DNA from: a virus
Reading direction: 5' to 3' (one strand)
Virus record (IMG/VR): IMGVR_UViG_3300044627_000237
Coordinates: 1 to 26,248 of that record
DNA length: 26,248 nt
Below the pieces are notes generated by a model. It made no database searches. It was not told where the DNA came from and saw only the letters and a list, made by a program, of their open reading frames with translations. Below are positions 13,053 to 22,861 of this stretch, piece after piece; the first letter of the stretch is position 1; each line of letters begins with the position of its first letter. The translations under genes were made by a program, and so were the position numbers.

Positions 13053-14564
13053 TTATTGGTTAGTCGTACTGCGTAGTGAATAAGCACCTACGCCTGACTG
13101 ACCACCAAAGCGGAACATTTGTTCACGCTCTGCTCTGCGCTTTGACTTTAACAATTTCTCTTGCTCGCCACCTACAACGGCTTGTACTGCTTCTAGTTCG
13201 TTGTAGTTTTCGCGTTCAAGTTTTGCTAGTGATGATTGAGTATCAGCAAGTATTCTTGCTTTACCAAATTCTTGTTTTAACATTGATACATCTGCTGTAC
13301 CAGTAGCACCAATTAAGGCTTCTGCTTCTCTAGCACGGGCAGCAGCATCAGCGCCTAACATAAACCTAGCGCTAGCAGCAGCAGCACCAATTTCAGCAGA
13401 ACGAACCTGCTTCTTAATAACATCCATTGCCTTCAATGGGTTAAGTAAGTAGCCAATGGCATCTGCTTCTGTTACATACATTTCGCCAAGAGCCTTCATA
13501 ACATCAGGTTCTTTTTTCACACGGTCTGCTGCAAGGGCTGCTCGTTCCTCAAACTCAGGAAGTTTAACAAAGTTACCAATGTACTTTCCTAATTCAGAGC
13601 GTGAGCCATAAACCTCAGCATCAAGTCCCCGTGAACGAAGGACTGAAATCATGCCTGTTTCTAGGTCAATGTATTCACCTTCGGTAATTGCTCTTTGTGC
13701 ATCACTAAGAGCCTTCATACCCGGAAAGCGTGCTTCATAAGATTTAGTTTTACGGATTTCAAGTTTAATTTGTGCAGCAGTCTTATCATCTAAAATCATT
13801 TTGTTTACTTCATCAGCAAGGTCTTTTAAACCTGCGCCTGAAAGAATAGAAACAAATTCCTCTAATGCTGTGCGTTGTCTATCGCGCTTTTCCTCTGTAA
13901 GAAGTTCAGCAGCCCTAAGATTACTTTCAGTATTATCTCCACCTGCATCATCAGGAATAAAGGCAACAAATTCCTCGTATGTTCCACCTTTACCGTTGGA
14001 GAAAACATTGAAAATGTTTGTTCCGCCACCAACTTTAACTGACTTTGTTGTTATGAACTTTCCAACAAAATCATTGCCAGTACCAGTACCGTCATCATCA
14101 GTACCGTCATCCTCAGTACCCTTACCTTTGTTTTTAAGAGCATCTGCTTCGGCTTTTTTCTTTTTAGCCAAGTCAATTTTTGCTTTAGCCTCAGCAGCCT
14201 TCTTTTTTGCTTCCTCGGACTTAGCCTTAGCAATAGCAATTTTCTCATCTGCTAATTTTTTAGATGCTGCTGCTTTATCAAGAGCAGCCTGAACCTTAGG
14301 GTCAATAGGAGAATACTTTGAAGGACCAGTAAACTCTACTGTCGCACCAGCACCTTTAGTTCCTGTTGTGCCAGTAGTTTTAGTAGGTGTCTTTGTAGGG
14401 GTAGGAGTTTTAACAGGTGTTGACTTAGGTAAATTACTGGGACCCGGTGATTGTGGAACTTGTGTTTTTGGCGCAGGAGTAGGCTTTGGTGTTGGCTTAG
14501 GTGTAGGTTTTGGCGCAGGAGTAGGCTTTGGTGTTGGCTTAGGTGTTGGTTTAGGAGTTGCCAT
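13053..14564 (-). CDS. Probable internal virion protein with Pro-Thr-Lys N-terminus
   Basis: A 503-residue protein. Residues 1-35 are KPTPKPTP-type repeats, followed by more Pro/Thr/Lys-rich linker to about 75. About 90-150 is a Lys/Ala/Glu helix (many AKAKSEEAKKKAAEAK-type turns), then an acidic Gly-Thr linker. Residues about 165-503 are mostly helical (TALEEFVSILSGAGL, LNPLKAMDVIKKQV) and end in a long helix and a basic tail. There is no catalytic motif or signal peptide. Three such proteins in a row before the scaffold, next to a giant protein, suggest virion-internal or ejected proteins. Function unproven. Confidence 0.6.
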   Translation of the reverse strand: MATPKPTPKPTPKPTPAPKPTPKPTPKPTPAPKTQVPQSPGPSNLPKSTPVKTPTPTKTPTKTTGTTGTKGAGATVEFTGPSKYSPIDPKVQAALDKAAASKKLADEKIAIAKAKSEEAKKKAAEAKAKIDLAKKKKAEADALKNKGKGTEDDGTDDDGTGTGNDFVGKFITTKSVKVGGGTNIFNVFSNGKGGTYEEFVAFIPDDAGGDNTESNLRAAELLTEEKRDRQRTALEEFVSILSGAGLKDLADEVNKMILDDKTAAQIKLEIRKTKSYEARFPGMKALSDAQRAITEGEYIDLETGMISVLRSRGLDAEVYGSRSELGKYIGNFVKLPEFEERAALAADRVKKEPDVMKALGEMYVTEADAIGYLLNPLKAMDVIKKQVRSAEIGAAAASARFMLGADAAARAREAEALIGATGTADVSMLKQEFGKARILADTQSSLAKLERENYNELEAVQAVVGGEQEKLLKSKRRAEREQMFRFGGQSGVGAYSLRSTTNQ

Positions 14565-14567
14565 TTA

Positions 14568-16055
14568 TTAACCTACAATTCCGAAGTCACGAAGCAGGCT
14601 GAGTGCCTGATTGGTGTAAGTTTCTTTAGCGTTCTTTGTGTATTGCCATAGTGGGTCATTTTTAACAGACTTAGTAAAATCTGCAAATGTAGATTTAGCA
14701 GGCTTACCGTCAACGCCAGTTTTCATTGCATACTTCATAAGGTCGTTCCACTTGATTGAACTTTCATCCATTTCAAGAAGGGAAGCCATCTGATTGCGAT
14801 AATTACGAGTCATGTCGTAAAGACTTCTACCTTGATTTAAACCCTCAGCAAATGGGGAATAAAGTTCACTAGATTGGCGTTTCATTTCCTCATACCAAAA
14901 TGACTCATCACGACCATCCATTGTGTCTAACAATGATTGGTTAATTGATTTCTTGTAATTGTCGTCAAGGCTAACGCCATACTTCCAAGCCAAATCATTG
15001 ATACGGCGAATTGAACTTCCAATACTTCCGCCACCTGAAAAAATAATGTCTGACTTAGTAGCCAAGTAATTATCTAACTGGGCATCAGTCCAATCGTTTT
15101 TAACAGTTTCTAGGATGATGCCGTTTACACGCTTATTGTATTCCTCAGGGGTCATCATCTTGCCAGTAGTCGGGTCAATTTGGTTTAAACGGATACCCAA
15201 GGCTTCAAGCCGTTGTCTTACTGCATCTGTTTTATTGTTAATCTTTTGACCAAAAGTTGCAGCGTTGCGTGGGTCATTAGACTCTAAGAAAAAGTTACGG
15301 AAAGTTGGATACTCGGTTTGCCACCAAGTTGTGCCTTTAAGGGCTTCCATAAAGGTTGCTTCATCCCAATTCTGCTTCTTAGCAGTATCAAGAAGTTTCT
15401 CAATGTCGTCACGCATTTTGGCATCATCAAGTGTTTTAAAGGTTTGTCGCATGTAAGAAACCCATACGGTCTTATCAATAACAACTTTATTCTTATCACC
15501 TGTGCCACCAGTACCGCCTGTGCCACCTGTTCCGCCAGTTACTCCACCAGTAGAACCTTTTGTGCCACTTTGTGATGCTGAACCTTTGGCTGTGTATGGC
15601 TCAGGGTCAATGGAGTTAGGAATACCATCTCCATCTGCATCCTCAAAACTTCCAGTACCCTTACCACCGCTACCAACAACTGATGTAGGTGTAACCGTTC
15701 CACCAAGTTCTTTAATCTTGGCATCAATGTCTTTAATCTTTTTATCAGTTTCTTTAGCACCAAGAGTAAGCGCTCTCTTGCGCTCGCCCTGTAAGCGAGT
15801 AACTTCTGCTTGATTTTTCTTTTGCAATGCAGCAGCAGATGCTGTTTTAACTTGTGCATTAAGTTCGTCAAATGCTTTCTTTGCTGCTAAGTATTCTTTT
15901 TCTGCTTTTGTGTATGCAGGAGTGTTTAACTTAGCGCTTGCAAACGCTTTTCTTTTTTGTTCAAGAAAATAACCTGTTCTAGCAAGTTTTTCCTCAGGGG
16001 TCATTTCATCAGGTTGGACATTACCTCTACCGCCACCGCGTGGACCGACTGCCAT
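14568..16055 (-). CDS. Probable internal virion protein with Ca-binding-like loop
   Basis: A 495-residue protein. Residues about 17-125 are a charged helical region. At about 137-152 lies DADGDGIPNSIDPEPY, the type 3 thrombospondin-like or EF-hand-like calcium loop. A GGTGGTGG linker (about 170-185) leads to a helical C-terminal domain of about 310 residues with many Trp and Tyr (TTWWQTEYPTFRNFF, FWYEEMKRQ) and a C-terminal LLRDFGIVG. The domain resembles in style the neighbours' C-terminal helical domains. The Ca loop suggests folding or stability outside the cell. TAATG coupling joins it to the gene before. The exact role is unknown. Confidence 0.6.
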   Translation of the reverse strand: MAVGPRGGGRGNVQPDEMTPEEKLARTGYFLEQKRKAFASAKLNTPAYTKAEKEYLAAKKAFDELNAQVKTASAAALQKKNQAEVTRLQGERKRALTLGAKETDKKIKDIDAKIKELGGTVTPTSVVGSGGKGTGSFEDADGDGIPNSIDPEPYTAKGSASQSGTKGSTGGVTGGTGGTGGTGGTGDKNKVVIDKTVWVSYMRQTFKTLDDAKMRDDIEKLLDTAKKQNWDEATFMEALKGTTWWQTEYPTFRNFFLESNDPRNAATFGQKINNKTDAVRQRLEALGIRLNQIDPTTGKMMTPEEYNKRVNGIILETVKNDWTDAQLDNYLATKSDIIFSGGGSIGSSIRRINDLAWKYGVSLDDNYKKSINQSLLDTMDGRDESFWYEEMKRQSSELYSPFAEGLNQGRSLYDMTRNYRNQMASLLEMDESSIKWNDLMKYAMKTGVDGKPAKSTFADFTKSVKNDPLWQYTKNAKETYTNQALSLLRDFGIVG

Positions 16056-16687
16056 TATGCCTTCACCTCACGCATCTCTCCTGCTAATTCATTGTAGATA
16101 GCATCTAAGTATTTATTTTCTTGGCGAGAGTCATACTCATCTGATGATTTAATAAAGTCAACAACAGCCTGTTGGCGACCACCAGCACCAGTTGAACTGG
16201 ATTGAGTCATAGCCTTTTGAAAAGCCTTTTCGTATTCTCCACCAGTAGCATCACGACCAAGTAATGATTGGTATGTGCTTTGAACTAGAGCCTTAGCATC
16301 CTGAGATGTGTAAGAAATACCTGAGCCAACACCTTGTTTAGCATCCATGGCAATAAGTTCATCAGGTGTAAATTTACCACCCTGTTGAAAGTAACCAATA
16401 GACTTGCGACCATAGGCAATCCACTCATCAATACCATTAACAACATTAACTTTCTTACCAAGGGCGTTGAACTTATCTACCCACTTTTGGCGTTCTGTTT
16501 CAGACATTGAAAACCATCTTTTGGTCCACTCATCTAAGCCAACAGTTTTGTCTTTACCATCAGCGCCTTTGCCTTGATAAACACCGCCTGCTGCTAAAGC
16601 ATTATTAAAGATGTCCATAGAACTGGTTGAACCAGTCTTATTACTAGCAGTTGTTTCAACCGCTGTTTTATCTTTTTCGTCTGCCAT
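16055..16687 (-). CDS. Helical virion-type protein of 210 residues
   Basis: A soluble protein with a low-complexity polar N-terminus (about 1-25), then helices around WTKRWFSMSETERQKWVDKF (about 54-73) and FTPDELIAMD. The C-terminal half (VQSTYQSLLGRDATGGEYEKAF, then VVDFIKSSDEYD) resembles the short helix-loop GRDAxxxEY pattern seen in DUF4214-like secreted or structural proteins; that similarity is only suggestive. It directly follows the giant gene (TAAATG) and overlaps the next (TAATG), so the three are made together. Probably structural. Confidence 0.55.
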   Translation of the reverse strand: MADEKDKTAVETTASNKTGSTSSMDIFNNALAAGGVYQGKGADGKDKTVGLDEWTKRWFSMSETERQKWVDKFNALGKKVNVVNGIDEWIAYGRKSIGYFQQGGKFTPDELIAMDAKQGVGSGISYTSQDAKALVQSTYQSLLGRDATGGEYEKAFQKAMTQSSSTGAGGRQQAVVDFIKSSDEYDSRQENKYLDAIYNELAGEMREVKA

Positions 16688-19600
16688 TTAAATCACCACC
16701 GGGTCGTTAGGAAAGTATCTATTGTAAAAATCGCTAAACTCAGGTGACTCAGCACCAAGTTGGGTAACAAATCTATCCCAAAGGTCTGCTAAGTCATCAT
16801 TACTATTTGCTTCCAATGAGCGTGAACCACCCATTTGGTCGCGTTGCAATAATGCTTGACCAATCTTTTTACGAGCATCTAGGTACAAAGCAACAGCCTT
16901 TACAACTGGGCGATTACCATTTTGTGCCATCCATGCTTTGTCTTGAAGTGCTTGTCCAAGGACATCAGCACGCTTCATGTACTTACCACGGTCAGGGGAC
17001 ATGTAGGCTGCATACCAATCAACATTGTTTTCAGCCATGTAATCTAACCATGCTCGCTTAGCATTATTGTATTGTTCTAATAATGGGTCACGATTACTGC
17101 CAATACCGTTTTGGATTTTAAATGCATCAATTACATCTTGTATCTTACGGTATTCAGTCCAGCCACGCTTTAAGTTTGCATCTTTAATAAGTTCTGCTGG
17201 GTTACGGTTTTGACGATAGGTGTTAGCCGAACCGGGGTATGAACCTGTGCGATACTGCCATTGATAGGCAGCCTGCGAGAAATCATACTTACCGTCAAAA
17301 TCATTAGCAAGCCATCCCATAAGTTCAGGCTCACCCTTTGCCTCTGCTTCTGCCATTAAACCGCTGAACTTACGAAGGTTACGAACGGTGTCTAGGTTGG
17401 CTTCAAGGCTGCCGGGGTTCTTAGATAAAGATACTGTGGCTTCAAAGAAGTCAGGGTACATCTCAAAGAACTTGGCTTCTGCTTCGCCGGGTTCTGTGTA
17501 TTGATTTTGGAACTGGCGGAAAACTTGTTGGTAGAAATCTACCTCAGGTGAGATAGCAAACGGTGCAGAAATTGCAGTCAAAGAACGAAGTAAATAAAAC
17601 TTGTTAACTTTGCTGGTAATTTCATCTACCGTTGGTGTTTCTTGGCGCTTACCTGTGTTGTAATTGTATGTTTCATAACGCAACATTTGGTTAAAGGTAC
17701 GAACATACATTTCGTCTTTAGACCACATGGTCTTTAGACGGCGCAATGTGCTAGGTAGAAAAATCTCAGATGCGCTGTTAGGCATACCTGCTGGGAATAA
17801 CGGTTTAAACGCTTCCTCAAATTCAGGGCGTTGGCGCAAGATTAAATAAGTTGGGAATACGGCATAAGGACCAAAACCCGGATTACCTGCTTGACCTTGG
17901 GTAATAACATCAAGGCTTGATAATGGGATGTTAACTCGTTTAAACGCGTTCTCAGCCACATCTTGCCACTCACCCGGCAATGCTTTGATAAAAGCATCAG
18001 GTACTTGAACCACAAGGTTAGCCATACCACCCTCACCAAGTTGCTTGGTATCGGTAATACGGTTGCCTTCTTGGTCAACTACTAATTGTCCATTAACAAT
18101 TTGTGCAATAGTTCTAGCAGCAGTTGTAACTACCTGTGGGTTCTCGGCAACAATGCCACCCCAACGCATTAAAGTATTTTCATAGGCTGCATAGAACGGG
18201 AACAACAAGCGCATTACTTGGCTTGATGATGCACCAGTTCTACGAACAATAGTAAACAAAGTACGCTCTACTTCACGGCGGGCTTCCTCACGGGCAGCAC
18301 GCTCAGCACGGCGTATTTCATCACCTGTAAGTTTATCTACACCTCTAGCCTGTGCAATTCCATCAATGTTTCGTTTAACATTTTCTTGATAAACAATGTT
18401 TACTAATGGGTGACGAGCAAAGGTATCCTCAGGAAGTGAGCCTAGGAAGCGCATAACACGGCGGTTAACCATGTCCACAATACGCTCTTGGTCACGGTAT
18501 TCCTTACTTGTAGTTACAAGCAGACCGTTAATTTCAGGTAAATTCTCAGGTTGAGTGCCAAAACGATTAAGTAAAAATACTTCTACATCTCCACCTGTAA
18601 GTGGCTTACCATCCTCTTTAGCAGCAGTAAGCATAAGTGCTGTATCCTCATCAGGAACATACAACTTAACAGCATTGCGTGTATCACTAATACGAGTTAA
18701 TAAATAATCATTTTCCTCGCCAGCCTTTAACTTACCAAACCCAAGTCCCTTGCCGGGAATTGTGTATGTGTTATTGGCATAGATACGCCCACCACGGGTT
18801 CTAGTTAAAAATCCTAAAATCTCATCATTAGTTGCACCGTCAAGAATACGACTTACTATTGGGTCCATAATCCCAGTTTCAGGGTCACGGAAGTGTAGAT
18901 TTAATACACCAGCCCATGCTTCAAAGTAGCGTGGGTCGCCGGGCTTAACTGGTCGCATTGCTCTTGAACCGGGACCTGCAAGGAACGCCATTTGCTGGCT
19001 TCCAATAATGCTGCCCCATGTTTGTTCAGATGATGTACGAGCAAGCATCCAAGATGCATTGTTAAATACTTCATCAACTTCGTATGAGTGACCATTTGCT
19101 TCGTGAGTAAAAGTTCCAAATCCAACTTTTGACTTAACAGACATTTGTTCTGATTGACTGATACGAGCGCCTAAGCGACCCATCATGTCGTCAAGTTGAG
19201 CATTGACCTCTGCGTATGAACGACCAATGTTAGCAGCAGCATCCTCAACACCATTGTTAATCATGGCAATTAAGTTCTCATCATCATAGTAAGGAGAAAC
19301 TGCTGGGCGAGTACGGCGTGATTTTTCTTTACGGCGTACCTGTGTCCGAGCAAGACGGCGTTCTTTAGTTGTTTGCAATGGCTGAGCAATGTCTAATGCA
19401 GCATCTGCTTCTGCTTGTGCTGCTTCAATTTGAGCGCGAGTTAACTTAGTAACTTCACGACCACGACCTGCTTCGCCTACTGCCTCAGGTAGAACAATGT
19501 GTGATAGTCCACCTGCACGGCGGTCATCACCTACAACTGCACGACCAAAATTGTTTTCACGAAGGTACTTGTACAAAGGAGAGTTTTGGTCTTGCCAACC

Positions 19601-22600
19601 TTTACTCTTTACCCAAGCACGCCAAACTTTTGCATCTCCACCAAATACTTCTTTGCGTACATCCAATGGGATGTCTGACCATTTATTAAGATAAAGGGCA
19701 TCACCATAAACACGCATTGGAGTAACGCTTCCACCATCACGGCGGACACGGAATACTGCACGCTCTAATTCTTTAGGATTAAGGTTGCGTATTCTATCCT
19801 CATCAACCTTAACAAAACCTTTACTTGTACCCTTGCGAAGTTCAACAATGTTTCCAGCACGGCTAGCGCCAATCATGTCTGACTTCATGCGGGCTGCTGC
19901 GGTAAGTAACTTTTCAGGGTACGGCTTACGGGCAGGGCGTGGGTCATAACCCCACTCAAACCAAGAATTGCCATCTGTAAAAATGTCGCCTGCACGAACA
20001 CGCATTTCCTCAATACGATACTCAGGGTCTAGGTATCTACTTCCATGAAGGTCTGCATACTCACGAAGTGGTGTTACCCAATCACCTTGGTTAATAACAG
20101 CAGGTGCATCTTTAGGAACAGCACGATAAACGGTAACCATACGATTTGGGTTACCTTTGTATTGATTGATAAATTCAACAATTTGTTTATCTAATCTACT
20201 AAAATCTTTTCCACCTACACCATAGATACGAGCAGCATCAGCAGAATAGACATCCTCAGGATAAATACGAGTTATGTTGTCTAGTGATGCACCAAACTCG
20301 CGGTCAGGTGCTGTGTGTGCGCCACGGTATCCAGCAGTAAATGATGATTGTGGATGGCGTTGTGGACCTTTACGAGTAACAACTCTTAGTGGAACTGGTC
20401 GCCCAGTATCTGAGATGTAACGCTCTAGTCCAAAACTAAATTCTTGTGTTGCATAACGGTCAGCAATTTGTGCATTAGTAGATGCAGATAATGGTCTTGC
20501 TGGGTCAAATTCAAAAGTATTTGTTGCTGAGCCATGATACAAAGTAACGGCTTCTGCTTCTGCCAAGGCAGAACGAAGTCTTGTAAGTTCTCTAGGTAGA
20601 ACAATGGCTGCTGCTTCCTCAACACCAACTAAATTACCTTTAGCCTTTTCAGCAGCAATGTAGTTAGCAATTAAGCGCTCGCCACCACGCTCAATGTCTG
20701 CCATGCGGGTACGGATTTCTCCTGCAAGACCTTTACGAGAAAGGTCAAGACCACGAAGCATGTCTTGAAGTTTTGCAACTTCATCACGCAAAACATTGAT
20801 GTCGTCTTTACGACCAGCCAAAACTTCAACATTATCAATAAGACGGCTAACTCCCGCTTTACGATTTTGTAAAAATCTTTGTACAGCCGAAGGACCACCA
20901 ACTGCTACTGCTGCTGGTAGGGCAAAAGCCTTAGCCATCATAGATAGTTGTGCTTCTGTAAGGTTACGAACTGTGTAACCTAGGCGCATAAGAACGGATG
21001 TTTTGAAAATGTCGTTAACATTATCAAGTGTGTTCATAAACTTTTGTCCACGAACAGCAATTTCCGTTGGGTCAATGCCTGAAAGAATACTTGGAAGTAC
21101 ACGCTCGTAAGAGTCAATGCCATCTTTTAGTCGGCGTAAATCCATTGCAATAACAATGTTTGCAGACTCACGCTCTAACTGTGGAAACTTAGCAATTACT
21201 GGACCGTTCTCTGTAAAGATAGACAAGAAGCCACGGTCTTTATGTTCTTTAAGTGTCTTAGCACGGCGGTAATCAAAAATTGCGTACAGTTTTTCAATTT
21301 GTTGTTGGCTCATGTTTGGGGCAATAATTCCCAAAGCATCTTTTTCAGCCAACTTAATAATGTTTAAACGCTCGCCTTCGGTGGCTGCTGCAAGATACTG
21401 GTCAGCGTATGCCCCAGCCTTTGGTGCAAATGTTCCACCTGAAAGTTCAACAGCCTCACGCAAAAATGCGTTCATCTCTACATAGGAGTCGCCATCATTT
21501 ACTCTGAATACACCACTTGGGCGAAACTTTGTAAAGAACTCTGACTTACCCTTCATGTAATTAACAACCATAACGGCTGGATGAAGGCTAGTTTTTTGTA
21601 TCATGGTTACTTCGGGGTCAGCAAAAGTCTTTGCTAACTTTTCTGCACGATTGCGTGCATAACCTGATAGTGGACCACGGGCAAAAGTTCCACCACGGAA
21701 CTCATTACCGCCAGTTGAAACTCTTTCTAATGCAATACGGAAACGGTCATCCTCTTTAACAAGGTTGCCTAGATAAGTTGAAACTGCATTATTGTACTCA
21801 GGGCTAACAATTAAATCACCATCAAGTTTTCCATTAAGTGCTTCACGGAAAGGCTTTGGTGTATCTGTTAAATTATCAAGAACAAGCGCTGCTTCGTCAT
21901 CAACTCTTGCGATTGCTGCCATTGCTTGCTTATCTGAACCAAGTACGGCACGGAAAGTATCAACAACTTCTTGGTCGGTAGTTGCACGACCAAATAAATA
22001 AGCCATAGCATCAGGGTGTGTAACACGCTTTTTAGACCAGTATGGATACTGAGTCTTTGCATCAGAGCGTGCAAGGAATTGAACATCCTCAACTGCACGA
22101 CCCTCACCTTTAAGAGCGCGACCTAATAGGTCATCCACTCCATCAGAAGTCATTGCTAACTTACCAAAAACTTTACGAGTTGCAGAACCCGGAATTGATG
22201 CAATACCAGTACGACCAGCACCCATCAACCCTGCTGCCATTGGCGCACGGGCTGCAATAGAAACACCTTTACCAGCAAACCCTGCAAAAAATAGCGGGTC
22301 AATAGTCATAGATGAAGTAAAATCAAGAGAACCACTAGCAAACTTACCAATAAATTGGTCGTTAAATGCTGCTTCTCTATCCTCAGGATTAAATAAATCA
22401 AATCCTGCTGCTAAATACTTTACATTACGGTCAAGAAAATCATGGAACCAACCTGAATTTTCTGCTGCGTTCTTGCCTTGACCAAACAAAGACAGGGCAA
22501 CTTGTCCCATTGAAATGTCGTCTTTGTTGTCGGCTACGCGCTTTTGATACTGCTCGTATGTTTCACCAACATTTTTGTATCGGTTGTACATAAAGGGCAG

Positions 22601-22861
22601 TTCAAGTCCCTTTGTAACAATTCCTTCACGGACTTTTCCGCCTGCTTCATAGGATGCTTCACCTACTGCAAATAGTCCTTTAACTGCACCACGAACTGGC
22701 GTGGTTCCAATCTTAACTACACCTTTAGCAACATTAACAGCATCAACATACCAAGGGTCATCATTAGAACCTGATGTAGCAATGTCGTGGACTAAGCCCG
22801 GTATGCCTGTAAAATTAACAACGCCTTTGGCAATGTCGCCAATACGGTTAAACCAAGACAT
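16688..22861 (-). CDS. Giant 2057-residue virion protein with ADP-ribosyltransferase-like stretches
   Basis: This is the largest gene, nearly a quarter of the window. The N-terminal 80 residues are Gly/Val-rich and amphipathic (GLVHDIATSG, GVVKIGTTPVRGAVKGLF). Another hydrophobic patch lies near 640-660. Around 770-885 a stretch opens LYHGSATNTFEFDP, and around 905-972 a second opens VTVYRAVPKDAP and continues GDWVTPLREYA to AGDIFTDGNSWFEWGYDP. Both resemble the first strands and turns of ADP-ribosyltransferase-fold domains found in polyvalent and minor-head phage proteins. About 1550 on is LLFPFYAAYENTLMRW, then helical regions to the C-terminus. No tape-measure repeats are seen. By size and place it is probably an internal or ejected protein entering the cell with DNA. 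Family and activity are inferred. Confidence 0.6.
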   Translation of the reverse strand: MSWFNRIGDIAKGVVNFTGIPGLVHDIATSGSNDDPWYVDAVNVAKGVVKIGTTPVRGAVKGLFAVGEASYEAGGKVREGIVTKGLELPFMYNRYKNVGETYEQYQKRVADNKDDISMGQVALSLFGQGKNAAENSGWFHDFLDRNVKYLAAGFDLFNPEDREAAFNDQFIGKFASGSLDFTSSMTIDPLFFAGFAGKGVSIAARAPMAAGLMGAGRTGIASIPGSATRKVFGKLAMTSDGVDDLLGRALKGEGRAVEDVQFLARSDAKTQYPYWSKKRVTHPDAMAYLFGRATTDQEVVDTFRAVLGSDKQAMAAIARVDDEAALVLDNLTDTPKPFREALNGKLDGDLIVSPEYNNAVSTYLGNLVKEDDRFRIALERVSTGGNEFRGGTFARGPLSGYARNRAEKLAKTFADPEVTMIQKTSLHPAVMVVNYMKGKSEFFTKFRPSGVFRVNDGDSYVEMNAFLREAVELSGGTFAPKAGAYADQYLAAATEGERLNIIKLAEKDALGIIAPNMSQQQIEKLYAIFDYRRAKTLKEHKDRGFLSIFTENGPVIAKFPQLERESANIVIAMDLRRLKDGIDSYERVLPSILSGIDPTEIAVRGQKFMNTLDNVNDIFKTSVLMRLGYTVRNLTEAQLSMMAKAFALPAAVAVGGPSAVQRFLQNRKAGVSRLIDNVEVLAGRKDDINVLRDEVAKLQDMLRGLDLSRKGLAGEIRTRMADIERGGERLIANYIAAEKAKGNLVGVEEAAAIVLPRELTRLRSALAEAEAVTLYHGSATNTFEFDPARPLSASTNAQIADRYATQEFSFGLERYISDTGRPVPLRVVTRKGPQRHPQSSFTAGYRGAHTAPDREFGASLDNITRIYPEDVYSADAARIYGVGGKDFSRLDKQIVEFINQYKGNPNRMVTVYRAVPKDAPAVINQGDWVTPLREYADLHGSRYLDPEYRIEEMRVRAGDIFTDGNSWFEWGYDPRPARKPYPEKLLTAAARMKSDMIGASRAGNIVELRKGTSKGFVKVDEDRIRNLNPKELERAVFRVRRDGGSVTPMRVYGDALYLNKWSDIPLDVRKEVFGGDAKVWRAWVKSKGWQDQNSPLYKYLRENNFGRAVVGDDRRAGGLSHIVLPEAVGEAGRGREVTKLTRAQIEAAQAEADAALDIAQPLQTTKERRLARTQVRRKEKSRRTRPAVSPYYDDENLIAMINNGVEDAAANIGRSYAEVNAQLDDMMGRLGARISQSEQMSVKSKVGFGTFTHEANGHSYEVDEVFNNASWMLARTSSEQTWGSIIGSQQMAFLAGPGSRAMRPVKPGDPRYFEAWAGVLNLHFRDPETGIMDPIVSRILDGATNDEILGFLTRTRGGRIYANNTYTIPGKGLGFGKLKAGEENDYLLTRISDTRNAVKLYVPDEDTALMLTAAKEDGKPLTGGDVEVFLLNRFGTQPENLPEINGLLVTTSKEYRDQERIVDMVNRRVMRFLGSLPEDTFARHPLVNIVYQENVKRNIDGIAQARGVDKLTGDEIRRAERAAREEARREVERTLFTIVRRTGASSSQVMRLLFPFYAAYENTLMRWGGIVAENPQVVTTAARTIAQIVNGQLVVDQEGNRITDTKQLGEGGMANLVVQVPDAFIKALPGEWQDVAENAFKRVNIPLSSLDVITQGQAGNPGFGPYAVFPTYLILRQRPEFEEAFKPLFPAGMPNSASEIFLPSTLRRLKTMWSKDEMYVRTFNQMLRYETYNYNTGKRQETPTVDEITSKVNKFYLLRSLTAISAPFAISPEVDFYQQVFRQFQNQYTEPGEAEAKFFEMYPDFFEATVSLSKNPGSLEANLDTVRNLRKFSGLMAEAEAKGEPELMGWLANDFDGKYDFSQAAYQWQYRTGSYPGSANTYRQNRNPAELIKDANLKRGWTEYRKIQDVIDAFKIQNGIGSNRDPLLEQYNNAKRAWLDYMAENNVDWYAAYMSPDRGKYMKRADVLGQALQDKAWMAQNGNRPVVKAVALYLDARKKIGQALLQRDQMGGSRSLEANSNDDLADLWDRFVTQLGAESPEFSDFYNRYFPNDPVVI

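Noticed and set aside
16688-22861. Tape-measure protein
   Set aside because: Size fits, but it lies between portal and scaffold, there are no tail tube or chaperone genes nearby, and no long coiled-coil or repeat structure is seen.
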